52,934 bases of DNA from AWTP1-13 sp039808585 (GTDB lineage: Bacteria; Pseudomonadota; Alphaproteobacteria; Rhizobiales; Hyphomicrobiaceae), in NCBI GenBank assembly GCA_039808585.1, contig JBDHTJ010000010.1, positions 1 to 52,934 on the forward strand, given 5' to 3'. Under the pieces are notes generated by a model that was given only the letters and a program-made list of their open reading frames with translations, had not been told where the DNA came from and ran no database searches. Below, piece after piece: positions 1-8,421 of the stretch (positions are counted from its first letter, which is position 1; every line of letters begins with the position of its first letter). The position numbers and the translations under genes are program-made.

Positions 1-122
1 TCCCCTTCCCGCATGAAGTGCTTGGCCGCACTGCCACGCGCATCATCAATGAGGTGAAGGGCATCAACCGCGTCGTCTACGACATCACGTCGAAGCCGCC
101 AGGCACCATCGAGTGGGAATAG
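1..122 (+). CDS. guaA: GMP synthase (glutamine-hydrolysing), C-terminal end
   Basis: Only the last 39 codons are in the window, read from base 3 to a TAG stop. They encode the conserved C-terminus of GMP synthase, including NEVKGINRVVYDITSKPPG and the terminal IEWE, which belongs to the dimerisation domain of the ATP pyrophosphatase half. The enzyme aminates XMP to GMP using glutamine and ATP in cytosolic purine synthesis. It is a housekeeping gene and marks the left edge of the stress-gene block. The gene downstream runs on the opposite strand and converges on it; I saw no clear terminator hairpin in the 96 bases between them. Confidence 0.93.
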   Translation, partial: PFPHEVLGRTATRIINEVKGINRVVYDITSKPPGTIEWE

Positions 123-218
123 CGCACTACTTCTGCCGCTTCCAGACTCCGCCATGCAAAGCCTCCTCCGCCGCCTTGTCGACGAACGCTTCATTGGCGG
201 CGATGAGCAGATCGAAGC

Positions 219-1031
219 CTACCGCGTCAGGGGATAGCCGATGCCGGTGGATGCGTCGGTGACGTTCGCCGCGCCCGCCACCCAGTCCTCGTACGCGCGC
301 CCGTAACTGGTCTTCAGGTCCCTCTCCTCGTAGCCGAGTGCGATCAGCACGTAGATGCTCATTCCACCCGCAAACAGAAGGTGGCCGAGGGTCATGCGCG
401 GCGTCGCCCAGAATGCCAGCAACACACCCACGTACATCGGGTGGTGAAGCCAGCGGTACAGCAACCCGGTCTTGAGCTGCCGTTGCGCCTGCCGCTTTCC
501 CTGCGCCCACGCCTGCATCTCTCTTATGCCGAGGAGATCGCGAATGCCGAACGAAATGGCGCCCAGCAACAAAACCAGCCAGCCCACCCCGAACAGCGCC
601 CATAACAGCGTCTCGGGCAGCTTTGACGTCACCTGCCAGATTGGAATGGGTATGGGCTGCCACGCAAAAACCAATGCGAGAAGCGCGAGGTTGGCCGCGT
701 GTACGAAAGTCACCCGCACAAACGGTGCGGGAAGCCTGGCAAGCCAGCGCTTGAAAAACGGGCGCGCCATCACCGAGTGCTGCAGCCCGAAAAGAGCGAT
801 AAGCGCGCAGTCAATCGCTGCGCGCACGAAAAGCGGCATGCCTGCCGGCCCATCTACCGCGGGCAGGTTCACCCATGCTTTCACGGCGCGCGGCTCGCTC
901 AGGAAAACGAACAGCAGCACCCACACCATCCACATGATGCCCAATCCCGCCCACGCGTAGGCAGGCCCCAAGGCGCGGGCAAAGGAAAAGCCGGTGCCCT
1001 TGTAGGCACCGGCCGAAAGCATGTGCGTCAT
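219..1031 (-). CDS. MddA-like / NnrU-family membrane methyltransferase
   Basis: A 270-residue integral membrane protein with about five to six hydrophobic segments. It has the NnrU/isoprenylcysteine methyltransferase-like layout: FGLQHSVMARPFFKRW near residue 80, and the C-terminal RWLHHPMYVGVLLAFWATP followed by GYEERDL, the AdoMet-binding region of this fold. The spacing and motifs resemble methanethiol S-methyltransferase (MddA), which turns methanethiol into dimethyl sulfide; that substrate is inferred from resemblance. The ATG overlaps the TGA of the upstream secreted-protein gene (ATGA), so the two are probably translationally coupled and share the stress-type promoter at 1453-1477. It could instead be an NnrU-like protein of another specificity. 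Confidence 0.75.
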   Translation of the reverse strand: MTHMLSAGAYKGTGFSFARALGPAYAWAGLGIMWMVWVLLFVFLSEPRAVKAWVNLPAVDGPAGMPLFVRAAIDCALIALFGLQHSVMARPFFKRWLARLPAPFVRVTFVHAANLALLALVFAWQPIPIPIWQVTSKLPETLLWALFGVGWLVLLLGAISFGIRDLLGIREMQAWAQGKRQAQRQLKTGLLYRWLHHPMYVGVLLAFWATPRMTLGHLLFAGGMSIYVLIALGYEERDLKTSYGRAYEDWVAGAANVTDASTGIGYPLTR

Positions 1032-1387
1032 TGCGGGCGGCCAGTGGTGGTTGCGCCTGGAGGGTTGAGCATCGGCCGCGTGTCTGGATACGCGGGACCA
1101 GCATTCGGAGGTGCAGGTTGTCCCGGTACCCTCGTGCCAGGTGTCAGTGCTCGCGTGCCCGTACTGTTGTCCACACCCGGCGTGCTCACGCCCGGCACGG
1201 TAGAACCGCCTGCGGTTCCAACGCCCGTGCCGGTAGCAGTTCCTGTACCCGTTCCCGTTCCGCTGCTTGCGCCTGCAGATCCGCCGCTGCTGGAGCCCGA
1301 ACCGCCTCCACTGCCCTGCGCGTAGACTGCGGCTGAGCCCATCGCTAACGCCGCTGCAAATGCCATGCTCGCGATCATCTTCTTCAT
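1028..1387 (-). CDS. secreted Gly/Ser/Thr/Pro-rich low-complexity protein
   Basis: A 119-residue protein with a clear Sec signal peptide (MKKMIASMAFAAALAMG, cleavage near VYA-Q). After it comes a low-complexity run of Gly, Ser and Thr including an alternating TGTGTGT block, then a Pro-rich tail. No catalytic domain is visible and I do not recognise a family. An AAGGAG ribosome-binding site sits eight bases before the ATG. A candidate EcfG promoter is about 65 bases upstream, and the stop overlaps the start of the MddA-like gene. It is probably a periplasmic or envelope stress protein; the function is unknown. Confidence 0.72.
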   Translation of the reverse strand: MKKMIASMAFAAALAMGSAAVYAQGSGGGSGSSSGGSAGASSGTGTGTGTATGTGVGTAGGSTVPGVSTPGVDNSTGTRALTPGTRVPGQPAPPNAGPAYPDTRPMLNPPGATTTGRPQ

Positions 1388-1452
1388 TTCATGCTCCTTC
1401 CATTGGGGAGACGGCCATGTCGCTCCGCGAAAGCCGCCAGTCCTTGTTGATC

Positions 1453-1477
1453 AACGGTAGGAGCACAGGCGCGTTCC
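1453..1477 (-). promoter_or_regulatory. EcfG-type promoter of the secreted protein/mddA-like pair
   Basis: On the minus strand GGAAC (1477-1473) is followed by a 16-base spacer and CGTT (1456-1453). This matches the GGAAC-N16/17-CGTT consensus of alphaproteobacterial EcfG sigma factors. The start codon at 1387 would lie about 60 bases downstream of transcription initiation. Confidence 0.75.
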
Positions 1478-1540
1478 GATAAAAAACGCCTGAATTTATT
1501 GAACTTTCTCGAAGAATGGCAACGTGCGCAAAGCACCGCG

Positions 1541-4225
1541 TCAACGCAGCGCAGAAAGCTTTTTCATGGCCGCGAGCAATGAACGTTCTGCATCGCCATA
1601 GTCCTTCCAGGCCGACGACTTGGCGATTAGCGCCGGCACGGTTCGCAGCGTGAAGCGCCTGGGATCGAGATCGTTGCGCACCTGCGGCCATGTCAGCGGC
1701 ATCGAGACAGTCGCACCTGGGCGCGCGCGCGGAGAAAGCGGCGCCACGGCCGTCGACGTGCTGTCGTTACGCAGATAGTCGAGATAGATCTTTCCATGGC
1801 GTAGCCTCTTCGCCATGTTCAGAAGATAGCGATCGGGACGGTCAGCGGCCATCATTGCACACACGGCTTGCGCAAAGGCCTTGGCTTCTTTCCAGCCGAG
1901 CCGGTCGCCCTCGCGCACCGCCACCGGCGTCACCACGTGCAATCCCTTTCCGCCCGTCGTCTTGCAGAAACTCTGCAGCCCGATAGCCGTGAGCCGCTCG
2001 CGCATTTCCCGCGCGGCCTCTATCACCGCCGTGAAGGGGACGTCCTCGCCCGGGTCGAGATCGAAGACGAGGCGGCCTGGAACCGTAGGTCGGCCCGGCT
2101 CGGAATTCCACGAATGGAATTCCACCGTCGCCATCTGCGCGGCTGCAATTAGACCCTCGATGCGGTCGATCTGGATGTAGGGCTTGCGTTCGCTTCCGAC
2201 TTTCACGCGCTCGATGAGGTTCGACATTCCGAGCCCCGCATGCCGCTGGAACCAGCGCTCACCGTCTATGCCGTCCGGCGCCCGTATGATGGAGCAAGGC
2301 CTGCCCTTGATGTGCTCGATCATCCATGGCCCCACGGCCTCGAGATAGCGCGCCAGATCCAGCTTCGTCACGGCGGGTTCTCCGTCCGCTGCGGGCCACA
2401 GCACCTTGTCCGGATTGGAAATCACGATGCCCATCACCAGCGGCGATCCGCCGGAGGGCTTCATGGCTTTCCCCGTCTCGCTTTTGCCCGGAGTCTTGGC
2501 CGCTGGGAGCGCGATCTCGACCTCCTCCCGCGGCACAGGCCGTTCCGCCTGCACCTCGCGTGCAGGCTTGTCCTCGCGCAAGCCCTTGAAGGCCGCCTGC
2601 CGCACCATACCGGCGCCCGTCCATCCCGCAAACTCGATCTCGCACACGAGGTCGGGCCTTACCCAGGTCCAGTCCGCTTGCTTGCGCGGCGCATCCTTGC
2701 CGCCGAACGGGCTTGATGGCACCGCGCGCGATTTCAATTCGCGCAGGAGCGGCTTGCTGTTGCCCGCGTTGAAGCCCGTACCAACCCGCCCCACGTGAAC
2801 CAGGCGATCTCCATCATAAACGCCGACGATGAGTGATCGCAGCGTGCTGCCACTGCCGCTCCAGCCGCCGATGACGACTTCATGCCCCGCCCTGCATTTG
2901 GATTTCGCCCACGTGTCGCCCCGTCCTGACCTATAAGGGCAATCCGCCTTCTTGGAGACGATACCTTCCAATTTCAGATGGCATGCGGATCTCAGGACGG
3001 CATCGCCTGGCTCCGTGAGATGATCGATGTATCGGATCATCGCGTCCTCCCCAAGCCCGGCATCATCGAGCAGCTGCCTGAGACGCGCCTTGCGCTCCAC
3101 CAGGGGTAGCGGGCGCAAATCCTGGCCTTCCGCGAAGAGCAGGTCGAATACGAAATAGACGAGCCCCTGCGAGCGGCCCTCCGACAAGGCGGCCTGCAGC
3201 GCGGCGAAGTCAGGCGCACCGTTGCGATCGAGTGCAACCACTTCGCCGTCCATGACGCAATCGGGAAGGTTGCAGGCGGCTTCTGCAGTCGCTGTGAACT
3301 TCGCGGTCCAATCCAGCCCTTTGCGCGTGCGCAGGGTCGCAGCTCCGGCCTCGACGCGCAGCTGCATTCGATAACCGTCGAGCTTTATCTCGTGCACCCA
3401 TCCTTTTCCGGAGGGCGGCCGTGAAAGCGTCTTGCAGAGCTGCGGCGGGACGAACTGCGGCATCGCGTTCGTGCTCGCGCGCGCAGGTTTCGAAGATCCG
3501 CGCGAAGCAGTGCCTTTCGTCAGCGCCTTCGGAAGGTGCTGGCTCGCCTTGCGCCGCGCCGGCACGCGCGAATTCCAGACCGCGTCCGGATCCGCGCGCT
3601 TGGCCTCCGCCATTATGAATGGCTTCGGGCCGCGCCCCGTTCCGGCCGCGATCTGGCCCATCGTACGCCCCGACGCGACCGAGAGGTTCTCCACGTCGTC
3701 TGGCAGCGGCGGGCCAACGCCCTCGTCGCCGCTGTGCTTGATCAAAAGCCAGTTCGTCCGCTTGCCGCCGAACTTGTCATTGCGCATCCGCACCAGCACC
3801 CAGCTGCCCTTCAGCTTCTCGCCCGCGAGGGTGAATTTCAGTTCTCCCTTGCGCAGTGCGTCCGCTGCTCTCCTTGCGCCTTCCGGCATCCAGAAGCCTC
3901 TGTCCCACAGCATGACTGTGCCACCGCCATACTGGCCCTTGGGAATGGTGCCCTCGAAATCGCCGTAGTCGAGCGGATGGTCCTCCACCTCGACCGCCAG
4001 CCGCTTGTCATGCGGGTCGCGCGACAGTCCCTTCGTCACCGCCCACGACTTGAAGACGCCGTCGACCTCGAGGCGAAGATCATAGTGAAGGCGCGTGGCA
4101 TCGTGCTTCTGGATGACAAACCGGGGGTATTCAGCCGCGGGAATGCGCGCTTTGCCGCTCGGCTCGGCAGTCTTCTCGAAGTCACGCTTGGCGCGGTAGA
4201 GGGCGAGGGACGTCTTCGCTGCCAT
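1541..4225 (-). CDS. ligD: ATP-dependent DNA ligase D (LigD)
   Basis: An 894-residue multidomain enzyme of bacterial non-homologous end joining, in the order phosphoesterase, ligase, polymerase. The 3'-phosphoesterase covers about residues 35-175 (RFVIQKHDATRLHYDLRLE, then DYGDFEGTIPKGQYGGG). The ligase core follows with its nucleotidyl lysine K281 in EIKLDGYRM. The primase-like polymerase covers about 595-885 and carries DLDPGEDVPF with the metal-binding Asp pair. A low-complexity linker near 215-255 separates the first two domains. No ku gene is in the window. It is the last gene of a probable operon that starts at otsA, 36 bases after the 72-residue ORF, so stress induction together with trehalose genes is likely but inferred. 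Confidence 0.96.
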   Translation of the reverse strand: MAAKTSLALYRAKRDFEKTAEPSGKARIPAAEYPRFVIQKHDATRLHYDLRLEVDGVFKSWAVTKGLSRDPHDKRLAVEVEDHPLDYGDFEGTIPKGQYGGGTVMLWDRGFWMPEGARRAADALRKGELKFTLAGEKLKGSWVLVRMRNDKFGGKRTNWLLIKHSGDEGVGPPLPDDVENLSVASGRTMGQIAAGTGRGPKPFIMAEAKRADPDAVWNSRVPARRKASQHLPKALTKGTASRGSSKPARASTNAMPQFVPPQLCKTLSRPPSGKGWVHEIKLDGYRMQLRVEAGAATLRTRKGLDWTAKFTATAEAACNLPDCVMDGEVVALDRNGAPDFAALQAALSEGRSQGLVYFVFDLLFAEGQDLRPLPLVERKARLRQLLDDAGLGEDAMIRYIDHLTEPGDAVLRSACHLKLEGIVSKKADCPYRSGRGDTWAKSKCRAGHEVVIGGWSGSGSTLRSLIVGVYDGDRLVHVGRVGTGFNAGNSKPLLRELKSRAVPSSPFGGKDAPRKQADWTWVRPDLVCEIEFAGWTGAGMVRQAAFKGLREDKPAREVQAERPVPREEVEIALPAAKTPGKSETGKAMKPSGGSPLVMGIVISNPDKVLWPAADGEPAVTKLDLARYLEAVGPWMIEHIKGRPCSIIRAPDGIDGERWFQRHAGLGMSNLIERVKVGSERKPYIQIDRIEGLIAAAQMATVEFHSWNSEPGRPTVPGRLVFDLDPGEDVPFTAVIEAAREMRERLTAIGLQSFCKTTGGKGLHVVTPVAVREGDRLGWKEAKAFAQAVCAMMAADRPDRYLLNMAKRLRHGKIYLDYLRNDSTSTAVAPLSPRARPGATVSMPLTWPQVRNDLDPRRFTLRTVPALIAKSSAWKDYGDAERSLLAAMKKLSALR

Positions 4226-4261
4226 CGTTTCGCCCGCCGCGCCTTCGTTGACCAGTGTCGA

Positions 4262-4480
4262 TTAATGAAGCTTTGTGCTCTTGGTTCGTTTTGCCAGCAT
4301 GCCGCTGCGCACTTGCCGCAGCCACCACAGCCGCGCTTGGCGCGCCTTGAACAGGCGCCGGGCAGAGGAACTCATGGCCTGCATGTGCGCCCCCTTGCGC
4401 CCGCGCAACTGTGCGGAGTTGAGGGTTTCGATGCGCCCGATCATCTCATCGATCTCGTCCACTAGCGTAGTATCGTCCAT
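4262..4480 (-). CDS. small hypothetical protein between otsB and ligD
   Basis: A 72-residue charged protein. The N-terminal third is acidic and helical (DDTTLVDEIDEMIGRIETL). The C-terminal two thirds are rich in Arg, Lys and Trp (RLFKARQARLWWLRQVRSG), which would suit nucleic-acid binding or a coiled partner. I do not recognise a family. An AGGAAG ribosome-binding site sits seven bases before the ATG. It lies 90 bases after otsB and 36 bases before ligD on the same strand, suggesting one transcript. A role with LigD is only a guess from position. Confidence 0.6.
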   Translation of the reverse strand: MDDTTLVDEIDEMIGRIETLNSAQLRGRKGAHMQAMSSSARRLFKARQARLWWLRQVRSGMLAKRTKSTKLH

Positions 4481-4570
4481 GGATCTTCCTGCGCGTTACT
4501 CTCCCGCATTAATGCCGCAGCCGTGGGCGCGGTTCCTTCACCGTTCACGCGCGCGTGCCAGGCCCGCGGT

Positions 4571-5347
4571 TCAGCCACGGGCTGCTGTGCGGGCCGTCGG
4601 TGTAAGAGCTTCGAGCAGCTTGGAAAGGCTCGCCCGGACGGCGCTGGCGCTGGCAAAGTCTGCCTCGCGCGCCGGAAAATGTTCGCCTGCCACCGTGAAC
4701 GCAGCGCCGCCCAGCGCCCGTGCCATTGCAATGGCTGGTTCGTCGCCGCTGTCGTCGCCAATCACCAGCGGCACGCGCCGCGTGAAAGGTTCGTGCTTCA
4801 GGAAACGTGAGATTGCCGTCGCCTTCGAAAAGCCACGTGGAATGATCTCGAAAATCTTGCGACCTGGCTTCACTTGGTAGTCGGGCCACGCCCGCATCAC
4901 GGATGCGACCAGGCCTGCAACGGCTTCTGCGAGTTCCGGCGCCTTCCGGTAGTGCACCGCCAGCCCCACCCGCTTGTCCTCGATGACGATCACGTCAGAG
5001 GGCCCGATCTCGCGCACCAGCGCGTCGAGAAGGGCTGTGGGAACACGCGGCGCCAGGATCTCAGGCATCTGCGCGGGGTCCAGCCGTATCTCCGTCCCAT
5101 GCACGCCGGAAGCCGAGAAACGCATCGGCGCAAGCATCTCGTCCACCACCGCGAGCTGCCGACCGGTGTTGAGCGCGAGCGCACCGCCGAGATATTCGTC
5201 GAGCGTCTGCAGAAGCCCCGGCAGTTCGGCCGGAATGCGCACCTGGTCGGGCTCCGGCGCGACATCGATGAGCGTCCCGTCGATGTCGAGGAAAAGCGCC
5301 CACCGCTGCGGGTTGCTGAGAACGGCCTCTTCGAACGCGCGCGACAT
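4571..5347 (-). CDS. otsB: trehalose-6-phosphate phosphatase (OtsB)
   Basis: A 258-residue HAD-superfamily phosphatase. Motif I, LFLDIDGTLID, carries the nucleophile Asp and the acid/base Asp near residues 20-24. LALNTGRQ gives the motif II region, GVHGTEIR is typical of trehalose phosphatases, and IGDDSGDEPAI near 200 is the metal-binding motif IV. It removes phosphate from trehalose-6-phosphate to give the compatible solute trehalose, after OtsA. The gene follows the ROK glucokinase by 18 bases in the same operon. Length and motifs are normal for the family. Confidence 0.95.
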   Translation of the reverse strand: MSRAFEEAVLSNPQRWALFLDIDGTLIDVAPEPDQVRIPAELPGLLQTLDEYLGGALALNTGRQLAVVDEMLAPMRFSASGVHGTEIRLDPAQMPEILAPRVPTALLDALVREIGPSDVIVIEDKRVGLAVHYRKAPELAEAVAGLVASVMRAWPDYQVKPGRKIFEIIPRGFSKATAISRFLKHEPFTRRVPLVIGDDSGDEPAIAMARALGGAAFTVAGEHFPAREADFASASAVRASLSKLLEALTPTARTAARG

Positions 5348-5365
5348 GGATATCCCGTCCGTTAA

Positions 5366-6139
5366 TCAGTTGCGGCTGCTTGCCGATGCCTTGGTGCGCT
5401 CCAGCAATGGCACGGGCCCGAACAGCGCATCGAATTCCGGCTCCCACAGGCGCACGCCTCCGGTCAGGCCCGCCACATTGCTCACTAACTCAACGCCGTC
5501 GGGAAGATCGAGGCTGACTTTTCTTGCATTTCCACCACCGATGTAGAGCCGCTCGCATGCCGTAAGCCGCCTGACGTCGGCGATCGTGCCGTTGAGGCGT
5601 TCGTTCCACGCAGCAAGCCCTATGGTATTCAGGGCCTCGTTGCCGACGACCGCGTCTATGCCAAGTTCGAGGTGCAGCAGAAAGTGGCGGTCGCGGTAGC
5701 AGGCACAGCCGACGCCAGTACCGAGAGTAATCACGGTCTCCAGGCCCGGCCCACGCACGACACCCAGGCCCTGGATCGCGGCATCGTTGAGGATGCGCAC
5801 GGGCCGCCCGTATGCAAGCGACAGGGCCTCTACCAGATCAAAGCCGGCCCACGCCTTCGTCCCGAGATTTGGTGCGGTGATCACCAATGGGCCACGCACC
5901 ACACCTGGAAATCCCACCGAAACGCGATCAAAGCGGCCCAGCCCGCGCACCAACATGTCGATCGTCTGTAAGACTGCTTCCGGAGACGCCGGCTTGGGCG
6001 TGGATGCGATAGCCGGCTCGCCGGTCAGCACGCCATCGACATCCACTGACGAGGCTTTCATCTTGGTTCCGCCGATGTCGATACTGAGCGTCACCGGGGC
6101 TTCGAGCGCCGCAGCGCTGTGGTTTTTGTCAGGGTTCAT
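5366..6139 (-). CDS. ROK-family glucokinase, polyphosphate-glucokinase-like
   Basis: A 257-residue sugar kinase in the normal ROK order. LSIDIGGTKMKASSV near residue 20 binds phosphate, SVGFPGVVRGPLVITAPNLG lies near 100, LNDAAIQGLG near 140 carries the catalytic Asp, and ITLGTGVGCA follows. The zinc-binding CxCGxxGC loop of many ROK proteins is absent. The APNLG-x3-AWAGFDL segment resembles polyphosphate/ATP glucokinases (PpgK), so polyphosphate as phosphate donor is possible but unproven. It would feed glucose-6-phosphate to OtsA. The start is 2 bases after the debranching enzyme stop, pointing to tight coupling. Compare the permuted ROK gene at 26096-27160. Confidence 0.85.
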   Translation of the reverse strand: MNPDKNHSAAALEAPVTLSIDIGGTKMKASSVDVDGVLTGEPAIASTPKPASPEAVLQTIDMLVRGLGRFDRVSVGFPGVVRGPLVITAPNLGTKAWAGFDLVEALSLAYGRPVRILNDAAIQGLGVVRGPGLETVITLGTGVGCACYRDRHFLLHLELGIDAVVGNEALNTIGLAAWNERLNGTIADVRRLTACERLYIGGGNARKVSLDLPDGVELVSNVAGLTGGVRLWEPEFDALFGPVPLLERTKASASSRN

Positions 6140-6141
6140 GC

Positions 6142-8391
6142 CTAGAGATGCTCCCGTGGCTCCACCCCCTGCTGCGCCCCAGTCCCGTATTGCTTCGGAT
6201 CGATGACGAGGGAAACCTGCAGATCGCCTGTCACTTTCAGAACTTGCAGGGCAATTGCATCACCATGTTGGCGAACGGTGAAGTCCGCGCAACCTCTGCC
6301 GAGCCGCAGGTTGCGTACGGTCACGTCTCCGGCAAGCGCAGGAACGACGGGGCGCGTCAACCGCAGCTGGCGCCGTTCGATGTCGAATTCCAGGCCCAGC
6401 AGGCTCTGCAGCAGGGAGAAGGGTGCCACCGCGGCCCAGGCCTGCGGTGAGCATGCGGCAGGGTAGAGCGTCGGTCCCCGCCCGGCTTTCCTGCGGAAAC
6501 CGCAATAGAGTTCAGGGATGCGGCGATGGTCCATGTAGGTGGCGGCACGGATGATGGATTCAAAGACCGGCCCGATCAGGTCCTTGTATCCATACCGCGC
6601 CAGGCCCTGCGCCACGATTGCGTTGTCGTGCGGCCAGATCGAACCGTTGTGATAGCTCATCGGATTGTAGCGAGCCTCCCCGGCCGCAACGGTCCTGACG
6701 CCCCACCCCGAGAAGAACGCGGAGGTCGCAAGCTGCCTCGCAATCTTCTGCCCCGACTGCGGCAGCGCAATGCCCGTCGCCAGCGCATGGACTGCATTGC
6801 TGGTGCGCACCGCGCACTGTCTCCCGGCCCCGTCGAGGCCCAGTGCATACATGCCGATCTCCTCGCACCAGTATGCCGGCTCGAAGCGCTCGCGAAACCT
6901 CTGCGCCTTCTGCCGCAGATCCTGCGCCTGCCCTGGCTGGTCCAGTCTCTGCGCACAGTAGGCGGCCGCGCGATAGGCGCCGTAAACATAGGCCTGCACC
7001 TCGACGAGCGCGATGGGGCCTTCCGCCAATCTGCCATCGGCGTGGAATACGCTGTCGTGTGAATCCTTCCATCCCTGGTTGGCGAGCCCGGTCTGCTTGC
7101 CGCGCTGGTAGGAGAGGAAACCGCGAGGATCGGTAGCAATATTGCGCTCGATGCAGGCAAGGGCTTTCTCGACTGCAGGCCACAACGCGCGCAAGTTGGC
7201 CTGGTCTCCTGTCCGCTCCAGATACGCACCTGCAAGCATCACGAACAGCGGCGTGGCATCCACGGAGCCGTAATAGAGGCCGAACGGCACCTCCTTCAGC
7301 GCCGCCATCTCGCCTCCGCGCATCTCGTGCAGGATCTTGCCGGGCTCGGCGTCGGTCTCGGGGTCGTCCTTCGTCGCTTGGAAGTGCGCCAGGCGACGCA
7401 ACACGCCGAGTGCGAGCGAAGGGTCGGCCCACAGCATGTGCAGCGCCGTGATGATGCCGTCGCGCCCGAAGGTGGTGGAGTACCAGGGGATGCCGGCGTA
7501 GGGAAAAGGCCCTTGCGGCGTCTGCGTCACCAGCATGTATAGGTCCGCCATCGAGCGGTTGAGCACTTCGTTCAGCACCCGGTTCGACGTCTCGATCGTG
7601 GTGACCTGTCGCGTCAGCCCTTTCTGGAAGCGGTGATGTGCGGCAAGTCCACGGAAGAACGACACCGTCGTCGGCATGTGGCCCCTGCTCGAGGCAATAA
7701 CGAACAGCGTTCGCGCCTCGCCGGCCGCAAGCTCGAGATCGTAGCGCGCGAGGCTGTCGAGCAGCACGTCTGGCGCCGGCTCGAAGCTCAGCGTCGTCTC
7801 GCGCACGGTATCGTCGAGGCCGAGATATACGAGCAGCACGCGATTAACGTCATCGACTTTCGACGTCGAAACGCCGCGGCGCTCGCGCTGGATGCCGCGC
7901 ACCTCGAAGATATCGGCAAAGTCGGAAGCGAAGGCGAGCGACAGCGACAACCGCACCTTTTCCGCGCCGTGATTGGCCACCGCGATTCGCTCGCGAAGGG
8001 AGCCTTCACACAGGTAGATCGTGCGCGCGATATGCACCGTGTCCTTCAACAGCACGATCTTACCGTCGACATAGAGATCCGGGTTGGTCAGGTCGACATT
8101 GAGGTTCAGGTTGTCGTCGCGCACGGCCGAGCCTAGCAGCAACGGTTGCGTGCCGTTGATGAGTAGTTCGAGGTGCGACAGGTGTCGCGTATCCGTGTGG
8201 AAAAGGCCATCGTTGCTGCCGCCCACGGCCCCGATGTCGCCGTGGCTGTCGAGCACCGCAAACGTGTCGTTGTGCTTGAGGGTGTGGCGGGGCCGTGATG
8301 CACTCGAAGTCGCAGGGATGTAGAATGGCTCCTCCGCAGGCGGGGAAGCGCCTTCGGACGCAAGCATCAGCGACATCGCCTCGAGTGGCAT
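6142..8391 (-). CDS. amylo-alpha-1,6-glucosidase (glycogen debranching) family
   Basis: A 749-residue cytosolic enzyme with two parts. An N-terminal beta-rich GDE_N-type domain (about residues 35-230, with KHNDTFAVLDSHGDIG and GLFHTDTRHLSHLEL) precedes an (alpha/alpha)6 glycosidase-like barrel (about 270-700) with PFPYAGIPWYSTTFGRDGI and the PMSYHNGSIWPHDNA segment. These motifs mark the bacterial debranching/GH63-like group acting on alpha-glucans. With OtsA, OtsB and a glucokinase it suggests glucan carbon flows to trehalose during stress, which is inference. A GAGG ribosome-binding site precedes this ATG; an in-frame ATG 15 bases downstream is an alternative. Confidence 0.9.
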   Translation of the reverse strand: MPLEAMSLMLASEGASPPAEEPFYIPATSSASRPRHTLKHNDTFAVLDSHGDIGAVGGSNDGLFHTDTRHLSHLELLINGTQPLLLGSAVRDDNLNLNVDLTNPDLYVDGKIVLLKDTVHIARTIYLCEGSLRERIAVANHGAEKVRLSLSLAFASDFADIFEVRGIQRERRGVSTSKVDDVNRVLLVYLGLDDTVRETTLSFEPAPDVLLDSLARYDLELAAGEARTLFVIASSRGHMPTTVSFFRGLAAHHRFQKGLTRQVTTIETSNRVLNEVLNRSMADLYMLVTQTPQGPFPYAGIPWYSTTFGRDGIITALHMLWADPSLALGVLRRLAHFQATKDDPETDAEPGKILHEMRGGEMAALKEVPFGLYYGSVDATPLFVMLAGAYLERTGDQANLRALWPAVEKALACIERNIATDPRGFLSYQRGKQTGLANQGWKDSHDSVFHADGRLAEGPIALVEVQAYVYGAYRAAAYCAQRLDQPGQAQDLRQKAQRFRERFEPAYWCEEIGMYALGLDGAGRQCAVRTSNAVHALATGIALPQSGQKIARQLATSAFFSGWGVRTVAAGEARYNPMSYHNGSIWPHDNAIVAQGLARYGYKDLIGPVFESIIRAATYMDHRRIPELYCGFRRKAGRGPTLYPAACSPQAWAAVAPFSLLQSLLGLEFDIERRQLRLTRPVVPALAGDVTVRNLRLGRGCADFTVRQHGDAIALQVLKVTGDLQVSLVIDPKQYGTGAQQGVEPREHL

Positions 8392-8421
8392 CGGTAGCCT
8401 CGTGTGCGCCTCAAAACGGTG

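Noticed and set aside
123..235. Coding-like tail on the minus strand (GFDLLIAANEAFVDKAAEEA) between guaA and the MddA-like gene
   Set aside because: It has no start codon and RBS of its own and overlaps the methyltransferase end in another frame; it could be a gene relic but I cannot support it.
1220..1243. AACG-N15-GTTCC on the plus strand, an EcfG-like site on the minus strand
   Set aside because: The spacer is one base too short and it lies within a Gly/Thr repeat coding stretch.
4511..4536. GGAAC-N17-CATT on the minus strand before the 72-residue ORF and ligD
   Set aside because: The -10 lacks the GTT kept in all other sites here, so I did not call an EcfG promoter; it is worth a look only if ligD proves to be separately induced.
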